A stretch of 64,000 bases of DNA, from contig NZ_CP082833.1 in the NCBI RefSeq assembly GCF_021278985.1, forward strand, positions 1,612,001 to 1,676,000, read 5' to 3'. The DNA is from Citrobacter rodentium NBRC 105723 = DSM 16636 (GTDB lineage: Bacteria; Pseudomonadota; Gammaproteobacteria; Enterobacterales; Enterobacteriaceae). Both the position numbers and the translations under genes were made by a program. The first letter of the stretch is position 1, and each line of letters starts with the position of its first letter. Positions 34,845-43,607 of this stretch are shown here, in pieces. The notes beneath the pieces are model-generated. The model was not told where the DNA came from. It searched no databases and saw only the letters and a list, made by a program, of their open reading frames with translations.

Positions 34845-35611
34845 GCCGGAATCTCCAGAAAGCCGGTCAGCGGGCTGGTGGCGCTGGCACAGACGCTGCG
34901 GCTTCCCGGCACCGCCTGACGCGCCAGCAACCCCGCCTCAACGGCGAGGCGGAAGGCCCGCGCCATCATGACCGGATCGTCCGCCACCGCAATCGCCGTG
35001 TTTACCAGCACCGCATCGGCGCCCATTTCCAGCGCCTGCGTCGCATGACTTGGTACGCCGATCCCGGCGTCAACGACCACCGGCACGCTCGCCTGCTGGA
35101 TGATGATCTCCAGCATCGCGCGGGTTTCCAGCCCCTGATTTGAGCCAATGGGCGCGCCCAGCGGCATCACCGCCGCGCAGCCGACCTCTTCCAGCCGCTT
35201 ACACAGAACCGGGTCAGCACCGCAGTAGGGCAGTACCACGAATCCCTGCTTTACCAGCGCGTCGGCGGCCTTCAGCGTTTCGATCGGGTCCGGCAACAGC
35301 CAACGGGCGTCGGGATGGATCTCCAGCTTCAGCCAGTGAGTTCCCAGCGCCTCACGCGCCAGTTGGGCGGCGAAGATCGCCTCTTCCGCCGTTTTCGCCC
35401 CGGAGGTGTTGGGCAGCAGCGTCACCCCGGCCTCAATCAGCGGCGCCAGAATGGCGTCGCTATGCTGGCGTAAATCCACGCGCTTCATCGCCAGCGTCAC
35501 CAGCTGGCTGCCCGACGCGCGGATGGCGTCAATCATCAGCTGCGATGAGGCGAACTTGCCCGTGCCGGTGAACAGATGTGAATCAAACGTTTTATCGGCA
35601 ATACGTAACAT
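34841..35611 (-). CDS. thiG: Thiazole synthase ThiG
   Basis: Assembles the thiazole phosphate ring from deoxyxylulose phosphate, dehydroglycine and ThiS thiocarboxylate. ATG 35611 (MLRIADKTFDSHLFTG) gives the 256 residues of E. coli; an upstream in-frame start adds five. The barrel segments TLLPNTSGAKTAEEA, LKLEIHPDARWLLPD, GCAAVMPLGAPIGSNQG and VVVDAGIGVPSHA are diagnostic. It starts one base after the thiS stop. Confidence 0.97.
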   Translation of the reverse strand: MLRIADKTFDSHLFTGTGKFASSQLMIDAIRASGSQLVTLAMKRVDLRQHSDAILAPLIEAGVTLLPNTSGAKTAEEAIFAAQLAREALGTHWLKLEIHPDARWLLPDPIETLKAADALVKQGFVVLPYCGADPVLCKRLEEVGCAAVMPLGAPIGSNQGLETRAMLEIIIQQASVPVVVDAGIGVPSHATQALEMGADAVLVNTAIAVADDPVMMARAFRLAVEAGLLARQAVPGSRSVCASATSPLTGFLEIPA

Positions 35612-35612
35612 C

Positions 35613-35813
35613 TCAACCCCCTGCAATAACCTGAAAAAGCAGGATCTGATCGCCTTCCTGCACGTTTTGTCGTTCCCACTGCTCGCGCGGGAGGATCTGC
35701 TGGTTCAGCGCCAGCGCGGCGCCCGGTTTGAGCTGATTCAACTGCGTCAACAGTTCCGCTACCGACAGCCCGTCTGCACACTGCAACGGTTCATCATTAA
35801 ACAGGATTCGCAT
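35613..35813 (-). CDS. thiS: Sulfur carrier protein ThiS
   Basis: Ubiquitin-fold sulfur carrier, adenylated by ThiF and thiocarboxylated at its C-terminal Gly-Gly. The 66-residue protein runs from MRILFNDEPLQC to the hallmark ending QVIAGG. A longer frame upstream belongs to thiF sequence in another frame. It overlaps thiF by 17 bp. Confidence 0.96.
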   Translation of the reverse strand: MRILFNDEPLQCADGLSVAELLTQLNQLKPGAALALNQQILPREQWERQNVQEGDQILLFQVIAGG

Positions 35814-36552
35814 GTTGACCTCCGCAGACCGGGCAGCCAGTGGCGCGACGTAATGCCAGCGTGCGCCACTGGCTGGTTTTGCCGTCAAACAGGCGCAGTT
35901 CGCCGGCGGGCGTTTCAATGCCGCTGAGCAATTTGATCGCCTCCAGCGCCTGCAGTGTGCCCATCACCCCAACCACCGGGCCGAGTACGCCTGCGGTGCG
36001 ACAATTGCGCTCCGGTTCGCTGTCGTCCGGCCACAGACAGCGGTAACAGCCCTGCTCCCAGGGCGGCGTCAGCACCATCAATTGTCCGCCGAAACCGACC
36101 GCGCTGGCGGTAATCAACGGCGTATTATGTGCCACGCAGACGGCGTTAATTTCCTGCCGCGTCGCCATATTGTCGGTACAGTCGAGCACCACGTCCGCCT
36201 GGGCTACCGCCTGGTTGAGCGCATCACCGTTAAGCCGCTGCGGTAACGCCACCAGTTCGATCTGCGGATTGAGTCGCGACAGCCGCTGTTGCGCGGCCTG
36301 CGATTTGGGCCGGGCGAGATCCTCGGTGGTGAACAAAATTTGCCGCTGCAGATTGCTGATGTGTACCGCGTCATCGTCCGCCAGCACCAGCGTTCCAACG
36401 CCAGCGGCCGCCAGATACAGCGCAGTTGGCGAACCTAAACCGCCCAGGCCGATAATCAGCGCCCGGCTTTCCAGCAGCGCCTGTTGTCCCTCAATAGCAA
36501 TGTCGCCGAGCAGGATTTGTCGGCTGTAGCGCATAAAGTCACGATCGTTCAT
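35797..36552 (-). CDS. thiF: ThiS adenylyltransferase ThiF
   Basis: E1-like enzyme that adenylates the ThiS C-terminus. ATG 36552 (MNDRDFMRYSRQILL) gives 251 residues as in E. coli. The nucleotide-binding motif is IIGLGGLGSPTALYLAAAGVG, the adenylation region is DCTDNMATRQEIN, and zinc cysteines lie in CYRCLW and CPVCGG. It overlaps both thiE (14 bp) and thiS (17 bp), so the operon is tightly coupled. Confidence 0.96.
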   Translation of the reverse strand: MNDRDFMRYSRQILLGDIAIEGQQALLESRALIIGLGGLGSPTALYLAAAGVGTLVLADDDAVHISNLQRQILFTTEDLARPKSQAAQQRLSRLNPQIELVALPQRLNGDALNQAVAQADVVLDCTDNMATRQEINAVCVAHNTPLITASAVGFGGQLMVLTPPWEQGCYRCLWPDDSEPERNCRTAGVLGPVVGVMGTLQALEAIKLLSGIETPAGELRLFDGKTSQWRTLALRRATGCPVCGGQHANPV

Positions 36553-37180
36553 CACCCGCTCCTGCTAAGTCGAGTAACTGCGCCGTCGCGGTGCGCCAGT
36601 CCGCGACCCGGGTGATGGCGCTGACCACCGCAATGCTGCCAACGCCGGTAGAGAGCACTGCGGGCGCGCGCTCCAGGCTAATGCCGCCGATGGCGACGGT
36701 AGGGTAATCGGCCAGACGTTCAATATGCCGCGCCAGCTGTTCCAGACCCTGCGGCGCGGAAGGCATCTGCTTGGTTTGCGTGGGAAAGACGTGACCCAGT
36801 GCGATATACGAAGGACGTGCGGCAAGCGCCACGTCAATTTCCATATCATCATGGGTAGAGACGCCGAGACGCAGGCCCGCCGCCTGAATCGCTTTCAGAT
36901 CGGTGGATTGCAGATCTTCCTGGCCCAGATGTATGCCGTAAGCGCAGTGCCTGATCGCCAGCCGCCAGTAGTCGTTGATAAACAGCCGGGCGTCATAGCG
37001 ACGACCCAGCTCAATTGCCGCCACAACGTCGGCCTCTACTTCCTCATCGCGCTTATCCTTAATGCGCAACTGAATTGTCCGCACGCCAGCCTCCAGCAGA
37101 CGTTCAATCCACGCGACGCTGTCGACTACCGGATACAGCCCCAGACGAAAAGGGACGGAAGGAAAATCGGGCTGATACAT
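36539..37180 (-). CDS. thiE: Thiamine-phosphate synthase ThiE
   Basis: Joins hydroxymethylpyrimidine diphosphate and thiazole phosphate to thiamine phosphate. ATG 37180 (MYQPDFPSVPFRLGL) gives 213 residues, close to 211 in E. coli. Motifs are QLRIKD, FINDYWRLA, GIHLGQED, LGVSTHDDME and ALGHVFPTQTKQMPSAPQG. The start overlaps the thiC TGA stop (TGATG). Confidence 0.96.
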   Translation of the reverse strand: MYQPDFPSVPFRLGLYPVVDSVAWIERLLEAGVRTIQLRIKDKRDEEVEADVVAAIELGRRYDARLFINDYWRLAIRHCAYGIHLGQEDLQSTDLKAIQAAGLRLGVSTHDDMEIDVALAARPSYIALGHVFPTQTKQMPSAPQGLEQLARHIERLADYPTVAIGGISLERAPAVLSTGVGSIAVVSAITRVADWRTATAQLLDLAGAGDERS

Positions 37181-39075
37181 CACGCTTCCTCCTTACGCAG
37201 ATAAATTTCGCCGCCCCTGGCGCGGAAGTTCTCCGACATATCCGCCATTCCCACTTCGATACTCTGCGCGGCGGCGTAATCGCGAACCTCCTGGCTGATT
37301 TTCATTGAGCAGAATTTTGGTCCGCACATTGAGCAGAAGTGCGCCACTTTGCCGGACTCCTGCGGCAGCGTTTCATCGTGGTACGCGCGAGCGGTAAACG
37401 GGTCGAGGGCGAGGTTAAACTGATCTTCCCAGCGGAATTCAAAGCGCGCTTTCGACATCGCGTTATCGCGAATTTGCGCGCCGGGATGGCCTTTGGCCAG
37501 ATCGGCGGCGTGGGCGGCGATTTTGTAGGTAATCAGCCCCTGCTTTACATCCTCTTTGTTGGGCAGGCCGAGATGTTCTTTCGGCGTGACGTAGCAGAGC
37601 ATCGCGCAGCCGAACCAGCCGATCATCGCCGCGCCAATGCCAGAGGTGAAATGGTCGTAGCCCGGCGCGATATCGGTGGTTAGCGGTCCAAGCGTATAGA
37701 ACGGCGCTTCATGACAGTGCTCCAGTTCCTCGGTCATGTTGCGGCGGATCATCTGCATCGGCACGTGTCCCGGCCCCTCAATCATCACCTGTACGTCATA
37801 TTCCCAGGCGATTCTGGTCAGTTCGCCCAGCGTATGCAGCTCGGCGAACTGCGCCTCGTCGTTGGCATCCTGAATGGAGCCGGGGCGCAGGCCATCGCCC
37901 AGCGACAGCGAGACGTCGTAGGCGGCGCAGATTTCGCAAATTTCGCGGAAGTGCTCATACAGAAAGTTCTCTTTATGGTGAGAGAGGCACCATTTCGCCA
38001 TGATTGAACCGCCGCGCGAGACGATACCGGTCAGCCGTCTGGCGGTCATCGGCACGTAGCGCAGCAGCACGCCCGCATGGATGGTGAAATAATCCACCCC
38101 CTGTTCGGCCTGCTCCAGCAGCGTATCGCGGAAGGCTTCCCAGGTGAGGTTTTCGGCGACGCCGTTTACCTTCTCCAGCGCCTGGTAGATCGGTACGGTG
38201 CCAATCGGCACCGGGCTGTTACGCAGGATCCACTCGCGGGTTTCGTGGATATAGCGCCCGGTGGAGAGATCCATCACCGTATCCGCCCCCCAGCGCGTTG
38301 ACCACACCAGCTTTTCCACCTCCTCTTCAATGGAAGAGGTCACCGCCGAGTTACCGATATTGGCATTCACTTTGACCAGAAAATTGCGGCCAATAATCAT
38401 CGGTTCCGACTCAGGATGGTTGATATTGGCGGGGATAATGGCGCGACCGGCGGCCACTTCATCACGGACAAATTCCGGGGTGATATTTTCCGGCAGGCGG
38501 GCGCCAAATCCTTCGCCCGGATGCTGGTGGCGTAGCACTTCGCTGCGAATGCGCTCGCGCCCCATGTTTTCGCGGATGGCGATAAACTCCATCTCCGGAG
38601 TGATGATGCCCTGGCGGGCATAATGCAACTGCGTGACCCGACGCCCGGATTTAGCGCGCTTTGGCGTCAGCAGGCCGGTAAAGCGCAGCGCATCGAGGCC
38701 GTCATCCGCCAGGCGCTCTTTTGTATAAGCGGAGCTGCGAACGCTGAGTTCTTCGCTGTCATTACGCGCCTCAATCCACGGCTGGCGCAGCTTCGCCAGA
38801 CCCTGCTGCACGTTGATGGCAATTTCCGGGTCGCCGTAGGGGCCGGACGTGTCGTATACCGGCACGGCTTCGTTCGCTTCGAACTGCGGATGCTCTTTGC
38901 TGCCGCCGATAAGCGTCGGGCTAAGCTGGATCTCCCGCATCGGGACGCGGATATCCGGTTGCGAACCGGTGAGGTAAATGCGTTTTGAATTGGGGAAAGC
39001 GGTGCCTTCCAGCGTATCGATAAAATGCTGGGCCTGAGCGCGCTGTTCGCGGCGGGTTAATGGTGTGGTAGACAT
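37180..39075 (-). CDS. thiC: Phosphomethylpyrimidine synthase ThiC
   Basis: Radical-SAM enzyme converting aminoimidazole ribotide to HMP phosphate. 631 residues, the E. coli length. The non-canonical C-terminal cluster motif CSMCGPKFC is present near residue 561, and the substrate region reads EGPGHVPMQMI and TTDIAPGYDH. It is the first gene of thiCEFSGH and is controlled by the TPP riboswitch about 100 nt upstream. Confidence 0.98.
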   Translation of the reverse strand: MSTTPLTRREQRAQAQHFIDTLEGTAFPNSKRIYLTGSQPDIRVPMREIQLSPTLIGGSKEHPQFEANEAVPVYDTSGPYGDPEIAINVQQGLAKLRQPWIEARNDSEELSVRSSAYTKERLADDGLDALRFTGLLTPKRAKSGRRVTQLHYARQGIITPEMEFIAIRENMGRERIRSEVLRHQHPGEGFGARLPENITPEFVRDEVAAGRAIIPANINHPESEPMIIGRNFLVKVNANIGNSAVTSSIEEEVEKLVWSTRWGADTVMDLSTGRYIHETREWILRNSPVPIGTVPIYQALEKVNGVAENLTWEAFRDTLLEQAEQGVDYFTIHAGVLLRYVPMTARRLTGIVSRGGSIMAKWCLSHHKENFLYEHFREICEICAAYDVSLSLGDGLRPGSIQDANDEAQFAELHTLGELTRIAWEYDVQVMIEGPGHVPMQMIRRNMTEELEHCHEAPFYTLGPLTTDIAPGYDHFTSGIGAAMIGWFGCAMLCYVTPKEHLGLPNKEDVKQGLITYKIAAHAADLAKGHPGAQIRDNAMSKARFEFRWEDQFNLALDPFTARAYHDETLPQESGKVAHFCSMCGPKFCSMKISQEVRDYAAAQSIEVGMADMSENFRARGGEIYLRKEEA

Positions 39076-39173
39076 AGCTCATTCCAAAAAAATTAAGGAC
39101 GTGGCTTGTCAGACGACGGATGGAGTAATGGACGTGCGCCGCCCGTAAGGGCAGGGGCATAAAGCAGAATTAC

Positions 39174-39309
39174 TCTTGTTCCCTTCGCAGGTCTTAACCT
39201 GATCAGGTTCCGCGGATCCCGAATTAACGGTCTCAGCCTTTCCCACATCGCCTTCGCGTTACCCTGAGGCATCGCGAATGCGTTTGTGGAATGCAGGCAC
39301 TCCGACAAG
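39174..39309 (-). ncRNA. TPP riboswitch of thiC with an expanded P3 arm
   Basis: On the minus strand the closing stem CTTGT...ACAAG bounds the element. The conserved parts GGCTGAGACCG, GGAACCTGATCAGG and ACCTGCGAAGGGAACAAG are present. Between CGGAGTGCC and GGCTGAG there are about 60 nt that form an extra stem (TTCCACA with TGTGGGAA, TTCGCG with CGCGAA). From family knowledge P3 is the variable arm; the E. coli thiC version is much shorter. TPP binding represses thiC expression. Confidence 0.93.
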
Positions 39310-39313
39310 ATGA

Positions 39314-39336
39314 TGTCCCCTCCAGCGAGGGGACGT
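39314..39336. terminator. Hairpin between rsd and the thiC riboswitch
   Basis: GTCCCCTC-CAGC-GAGGGGAC is a perfect 8-bp GC-rich hairpin. It lies just upstream of the riboswitch and downstream of rsd, both on the minus strand. No T run follows in that direction, so termination of rsd is only a guess. Confidence 0.45.
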
Positions 39337-39365
39337 TTGTAACCTACTCGTTAATTGCGCAGAAT

Positions 39366-39854
39366 TCAAGCAGGGCGTTTAATTCTGGCCTGCTCATGCA
39401 TGGCATCAAAGACCAGCATGATCAGCTTATCCTCAAGAACGAAACGCGCTTCCAGCGCTTCGCCGATATCCGACAGCGCCTGCTGGAACTCATAGCAATT
39501 GTCGTGATCGATGGCGGTTTCAAGGGTGGAATCGTAGTAGTCCATAATCTGCTGGGTGTTGGCTTCCAGCTGCGGCCAGATTTTGGTTGCGTTTAAAAGC
39601 TGACCATTCCCTTCCAATTTATGCAAAATACGTTCATAAATACTGAAGTGTCCGGCGGAAAGATAGTCGACCAGACTCTGACAAAAATCATCCAGCGCTT
39701 TCTCATTCAGCTGCATGTAGGATTCTTTGCCAGGCGTAATGCCAACCAGATTATAGTAAGCCACAAGCAGATGCTTACGCACGTGTAGCCAGCGATCGAC
39801 CAGTTTGTTACTCCCGCCGACGCGCTCCGTCAGGTTTTCCAGCTGGTTTAGCAT
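39366..39854 (-). CDS. rsd: Anti-sigma70 factor Rsd
   Basis: Stationary-phase protein that binds sigma70 region 4 and favours alternative sigma factors; in E. coli it also stimulates SpoT. 162 residues (E. coli 158). It is an all-helical protein starting MLNQLENLTERVGGSNKLVD, with the conserved WLHVRKHLLVAYYNLVG. The C-terminus (DAMHEQARIKRPA) is slightly longer than in E. coli. It is divergent from nudC. Confidence 0.95.
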   Translation of the reverse strand: MLNQLENLTERVGGSNKLVDRWLHVRKHLLVAYYNLVGITPGKESYMQLNEKALDDFCQSLVDYLSAGHFSIYERILHKLEGNGQLLNATKIWPQLEANTQQIMDYYDSTLETAIDHDNCYEFQQALSDIGEALEARFVLEDKLIMLVFDAMHEQARIKRPA

Positions 39855-39950
39855 GATTGTCTCCGCAAGTGTAGATAAAAAACGGCTTACTCAGAGATTG
39901 TAAAAATAATGTTAACAACATGCCAGTGATGCAAAGGTAGTGCAAGAGCT

Positions 39951-40724
39951 ATGGATCGTATAATTGAAAAATTAGATCACGGCTGGTGGATCGTCAGTCA
40001 TGAACAAAAATTATGGTTGCCCTGTGGAGAATTGCCACACGGCGATGCGGCAAATTTCGATCTTGTGGGTCAACGCGCATTACGCATTGGCGAGTGGGAA
40101 GGCGAGCCGGTCTGGCTGGTGCAACAGCAGCGTCGCCACGATATGGGATCGGTCCGTCAGGTGATCGATCGGGACGCCGGATTGTTTCAGCTGGCGGGAA
40201 GGGGCGTACAGCTGGCGGAATTTTACCGTTCGCATAAATTTTGCGGCTACTGCGGGCATCCCATGCACCCGAGTAAAACCGAGTGGGCGATGCTGTGCAG
40301 CCACTGCCGCGAACGCTACTATCCGCAAATCGCCCCCTGCATCATTGTCGCCATTCGGCGCGATGACGCCATTCTGCTCGCGCAGCATACCCGCCATCGT
40401 AATGGCATCCATACCGTTCTCGCCGGCTTTGTGGAAGTTGGCGAAACTCTGGAGCAGGCCGTCGCCCGTGAAGTGATGGAGGAGAGCGGGATTAAAGTGA
40501 AAAACCTGCGCTATGTGACCTCTCAGCCGTGGCCGTTCCCTATGTCGCTGATGACCGCGTTTATGGCGGAATACGACAGCGGCGACATTGTCATCGACCC
40601 GAAAGAGCTGCTGGAAGCGGACTGGTATCGCTACGATGATTTACCGCTCCTGCCGCCGCCAGGCACCGTCGCGCGGCGGCTGATCGAAGATACGGTGGCA
40701 ATATGTCGGGCTGAATATGAATGA
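39951..40724 (+). CDS. nudC: NAD-capped RNA hydrolase / NADH pyrophosphatase
   Basis: Nudix enzyme that removes NAD caps from RNA and cleaves NADH. 257 residues, as in E. coli. A zinc ribbon is formed by CGYCG and CSHC near residues 98-119. The Nudix box GFVEVGETLEQAVAREVMEE follows near residue 159, and the NudC-specific SQPWPFPMSLM is downstream. It is the head of the nudC-hemE-nfi-yjaG-hupA series on this strand. Confidence 0.97.
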   Translation: MDRIIEKLDHGWWIVSHEQKLWLPCGELPHGDAANFDLVGQRALRIGEWEGEPVWLVQQQRRHDMGSVRQVIDRDAGLFQLAGRGVQLAEFYRSHKFCGYCGHPMHPSKTEWAMLCSHCRERYYPQIAPCIIVAIRRDDAILLAQHTRHRNGIHTVLAGFVEVGETLEQAVAREVMEESGIKVKNLRYVTSQPWPFPMSLMTAFMAEYDSGDIVIDPKELLEADWYRYDDLPLLPPPGTVARRLIEDTVAICRAEYE

Positions 40725-40764
40725 CATGATAAACTGACGGACTGACGCAATAAGGAACTGCAAA

Positions 40765-41829
40765 ATGACCGAACTGAAAAACGATCGTTATCTGCGTGCG
40801 CTGCTGCGCCAGCCCGTTGATGTCACCCCGGTATGGATGATGCGCCAGGCGGGCCGCTATTTACCGGAGTATAAAGCCACCCGCGCCCAGGCTGGCGATT
40901 TTATGTCGCTGTGCAAAAATGCCGAACTGGCCTGCGAAGTGACGCTCCAGCCGCTGCGCCGCTATCCGCTTGATGCGGCGATCCTCTTTTCAGACATCCT
41001 GACCATTCCGGATGCGATGGGCCTTGGCCTGTACTTTGAAGCCGGAGAAGGCCCACGTTTCACCTCTCCGGTCGCCTGCAGGGCGGACGTTGACAAACTC
41101 CCCGTTCCCGATCCGGAAGACGAGCTGGGCTATGTGATGAACGCCGTGCGCACTATCCGCCGTGAACTGAAGGGCGAGGTGCCGCTGATCGGCTTTTCCG
41201 GCAGCCCATGGACGCTGGCGACCTACATGGTGGAAGGCGGCAGCAGCAAAGCCTTTACCGTGATCAAAAAGATGATGTATGCCGATCCGCATACCCTGCA
41301 CGCCCTGCTCGATAAGCTGGCGAAAAGCGTCACGCTGTATCTCAATGCGCAGATCAAAGCGGGCGCGCAGTCGGTGATGATTTTCGATACCTGGGGCGGC
41401 GTGCTTACCGGGCGCGATTATCAGCAGTTTTCGCTGTATTACATGCACAAAATTGTCGATGGCCTGCTGCGTGAAAACGACGGTCGCCGCGTGCCGGTGA
41501 CGCTGTTTACCAAAGGCGGCGGTCAGTGGCTGGAGGCGATGGCGGAAACCGGCTGCGACGCGCTGGGGCTGGACTGGACTACCGATATTGCCGACGCGCG
41601 CCGTCGCGTCGGGCATAAGGTCGCCCTGCAGGGCAATATGGACCCGTCGATGCTTTATGCGCCGCCAGCGCGCATTGAAGAAGAAGTGGCGACTATACTT
41701 TCTGCTTTCGGCGAAGGCGAAGGCCACGTCTTTAACCTCGGTCACGGCATCCACCAGGATGTGCCGCCGGAACACGCCGGCGCTTTTGTGGAGGCGGTGC
41801 ACCGACTGTCCGCGCAATATCACCGCTAA
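40765..41829 (+). CDS. hemE: Uroporphyrinogen decarboxylase
   Basis: Converts uroporphyrinogen III to coproporphyrinogen III in haem synthesis. 354 residues, as in E. coli. The N-terminal signature PVWMMRQAGRYLPEY is present near residue 24, with the substrate-binding ILFSDILTIPDAMG and the later GFSGSPWTLATYMVEGG. AAGGAAC precedes the start. It is followed by nfi after 9 bp, with a GGAG ribosome-binding site just before it. Confidence 0.97.
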   Translation: MTELKNDRYLRALLRQPVDVTPVWMMRQAGRYLPEYKATRAQAGDFMSLCKNAELACEVTLQPLRRYPLDAAILFSDILTIPDAMGLGLYFEAGEGPRFTSPVACRADVDKLPVPDPEDELGYVMNAVRTIRRELKGEVPLIGFSGSPWTLATYMVEGGSSKAFTVIKKMMYADPHTLHALLDKLAKSVTLYLNAQIKAGAQSVMIFDTWGGVLTGRDYQQFSLYYMHKIVDGLLRENDGRRVPVTLFTKGGGQWLEAMAETGCDALGLDWTTDIADARRRVGHKVALQGNMDPSMLYAPPARIEEEVATILSAFGEGEGHVFNLGHGIHQDVPPEHAGAFVEAVHRLSAQYHR

Positions 41830-41838
41830 GGAGAAAAT

Positions 41839-42510
41839 ATGGATCTCGCGTCGCTACGCGCTCAACAACTTGAACTGGCCTCATCCGTGATCCGCGAGGA
41901 TCGGTTTGACCGGGATCCGCCGGATCTGATCGCCGGCGCAGACGTTGGCTTTGAGCAGGGAGGAGAGGTGACGCGAGCGGCAATGGTTCTGCTGAAATAT
42001 CCCTCTCTTGAACTTATTGAATACAAAGTGGCGCGTATCGCCACGACCATGCCCTATATCCCCGGCTTTCTCTCGTTTCGTGAATATCCCGCGCTGCTGG
42101 CGGCGTGGGAACAGCTGTCGCAAAAACCCGATCTGCTGTTTGTCGACGGGCATGGCATTTCGCATCCGCGTCGGCTTGGCGTCGCCAGCCATTTCGGACT
42201 GCTGGTGGATGTGCCGACCATTGGCGTGGCGAAAAAACGCCTGTGCGGCAAGTTTGAGCCGCTCTCTGCCGAGCCAGGCGCGCTGGCGCCGCTGATGGAC
42301 AAAGGCGAACAGCTGGCCTGGGTGTGGCGCAGTAAAGCGCGTTGTAACCCGCTGTTTGTGGCGACGGGGCATCGCGTCGGGCTGGACAGCGCGCTGGCGT
42401 GGGTGCAGCGCTGCATGAAAGGCTACCGCCTGCCGGAGCCGACGCGTTGGGCGGATGCCGTGGCGTCCGGGCGTCCGGCCTTCACGCGATGGCAGGAAAT
42501 TCAGCCCTGA
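41839..42510 (+). CDS. nfi: Endonuclease V (deoxyinosine 3' endonuclease)
   Basis: DNA repair nuclease that nicks the second phosphodiester bond 3' to deoxyinosine. 223 residues. The catalytic acidic residues lie in IAGADVGFEQGG and LLFVDGHGISHPRRLG, and the wedge motif PYIPGFLSFRE is present. It starts 9 bp after hemE and is probably cotranscribed with it and yjaG. Confidence 0.96.
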   Translation: MDLASLRAQQLELASSVIREDRFDRDPPDLIAGADVGFEQGGEVTRAAMVLLKYPSLELIEYKVARIATTMPYIPGFLSFREYPALLAAWEQLSQKPDLLFVDGHGISHPRRLGVASHFGLLVDVPTIGVAKKRLCGKFEPLSAEPGALAPLMDKGEQLAWVWRSKARCNPLFVATGHRVGLDSALAWVQRCMKGYRLPEPTRWADAVASGRPAFTRWQEIQP

Positions 42511-42551
42511 TTGATGTACACTGCGGCTAATTTTCGATTCGAGATTTCATC

Positions 42552-43142
42552 ATGTTACAAAACCCGATTCATCTGCGTCTGGAACGCCTCGAAAGCTGGC
42601 AGCACGTCACCTTTATGGCCTGTCTGTGCGAACGTATGTACCCAAACTATGCCATGTTCTGCAAGCAGACGGGGTTCGGTGATGGTCAGGTGTACCGGCG
42701 GATTCTCGACCTTATCTGGGAGACGCTGACGGTCAAAGATGCGAAGGTGAATTTCGACAGCCAGCTTGAGAAATTCGAAGAGGCGATCCCGGTTGCCGAC
42801 GACTACGATCTGTACGGCGTTTATCCGGCAATTGATGCCTGCGTGGCGTTAAGTGAACTGGTGCATTCTCGTCTGAGCGGTGAAACGCTGTCGCACGCTG
42901 TTGAAGTCAGTAAGACGTCTATTACTACGGTGGCGATGCTGGAGATGACCCAGGCGGGTCGGGAAATGAGCGATGAAGAGCTTAAAGAGAACCCGGCGGT
43001 AGAGCAGGAATGGGATATTCAGTGGGAAATATTCCGGCTTTTAGCCGACTGCGAAGAACGCGACATTGAATTGATAAAAGGGCTCAGGGCAGACCTGCGT
43101 GAGGCTGGCGAGAGTAATATCGGTATAAATTTTCAGCAATAA
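42552..43142 (+). CDS. yjaG: YjaG family protein (DUF416)
   Basis: A 196-residue acidic, mostly helical cytosolic protein of the DUF416 family. It begins MLQNPIHLRLERLESWQHVTFMACLCERMYPNY. No catalytic motif is evident. The place between nfi and hupA is conserved. The biochemical function is unknown; I see no signal peptide or membrane segment. Confidence 0.93.
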   Translation: MLQNPIHLRLERLESWQHVTFMACLCERMYPNYAMFCKQTGFGDGQVYRRILDLIWETLTVKDAKVNFDSQLEKFEEAIPVADDYDLYGVYPAIDACVALSELVHSRLSGETLSHAVEVSKTSITTVAMLEMTQAGREMSDEELKENPAVEQEWDIQWEIFRLLADCEERDIELIKGLRADLREAGESNIGINFQQ

Positions 43143-43193
43143 GACACGAAAACGTGATTTAACTTCTGAATTGTCGTACCTGAAGGCTTCCCT

Positions 43194-43228
43194 TCCGCCC
43201 CCCGTCTGGTCTACATTTGGGGGGCGAA
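43194..43228. other. GC-rich palindrome in the hupA leader region
   Basis: CGCCCCCC...GGGGGGCG pairs perfectly over 8 bp with a 14-nt loop, followed by a run of A. On the plus strand it lacks a T tail, so it is not a normal terminator for yjaG. It lies about 100 bp upstream of the hupA start and may mark the yjaG 3' end or the hupA regulatory region. Confidence 0.5.
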
Positions 43229-43328
43229 AAAAAGTGGCTATCGGTGCGTGTATGCAGGAGAGTGCTTTTCTGGCATTTCCGTCGCACTCGATGCTTAGCA
43301 AGCGATAAACACATTGTAAGGATAACTT

Positions 43329-43601
43329 ATGAACAAGACTCAACTGATTGATGTAATTGCAGACAAAGCAGAACTGTCCAAAACCCAGGCTAAAGCTGCT
43401 CTGGAATCCACTCTGGCTGCTATTACTGAGTCTCTGAAAGAAGGCGATGCTGTACAACTGGTTGGTTTCGGTACCTTCAAAGTGAACCACCGTGCTGAGC
43501 GCACTGGCCGCAACCCGCAGACTGGTAAAGAGATCAAAATCGCCGCAGCTAACGTACCGGCGTTTGTTTCTGGTAAAGCACTGAAAGACGCAGTTAAATA
43601 A
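43329..43601 (+). CDS. hupA: DNA-binding protein HU-alpha
   Basis: Nucleoid-associated protein that bends and wraps DNA, as an HU-alpha/HU-beta heterodimer. 90 residues. The beta-arm signature GFGTFKVNHRAERTGRNPQT is present near residues 46-65. AAGGATAAC precedes the ATG. The short C-terminus is FVSGKALKDAVK. Its terminator overlaps the beginning of the next reading frame. Confidence 0.98.
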   Translation: MNKTQLIDVIADKAELSKTQAKAALESTLAAITESLKEGDAVQLVGFGTFKVNHRAERTGRNPQTGKEIKIAAANVPAFVSGKALKDAVK

Positions 43602-43607
43602 GACCGC

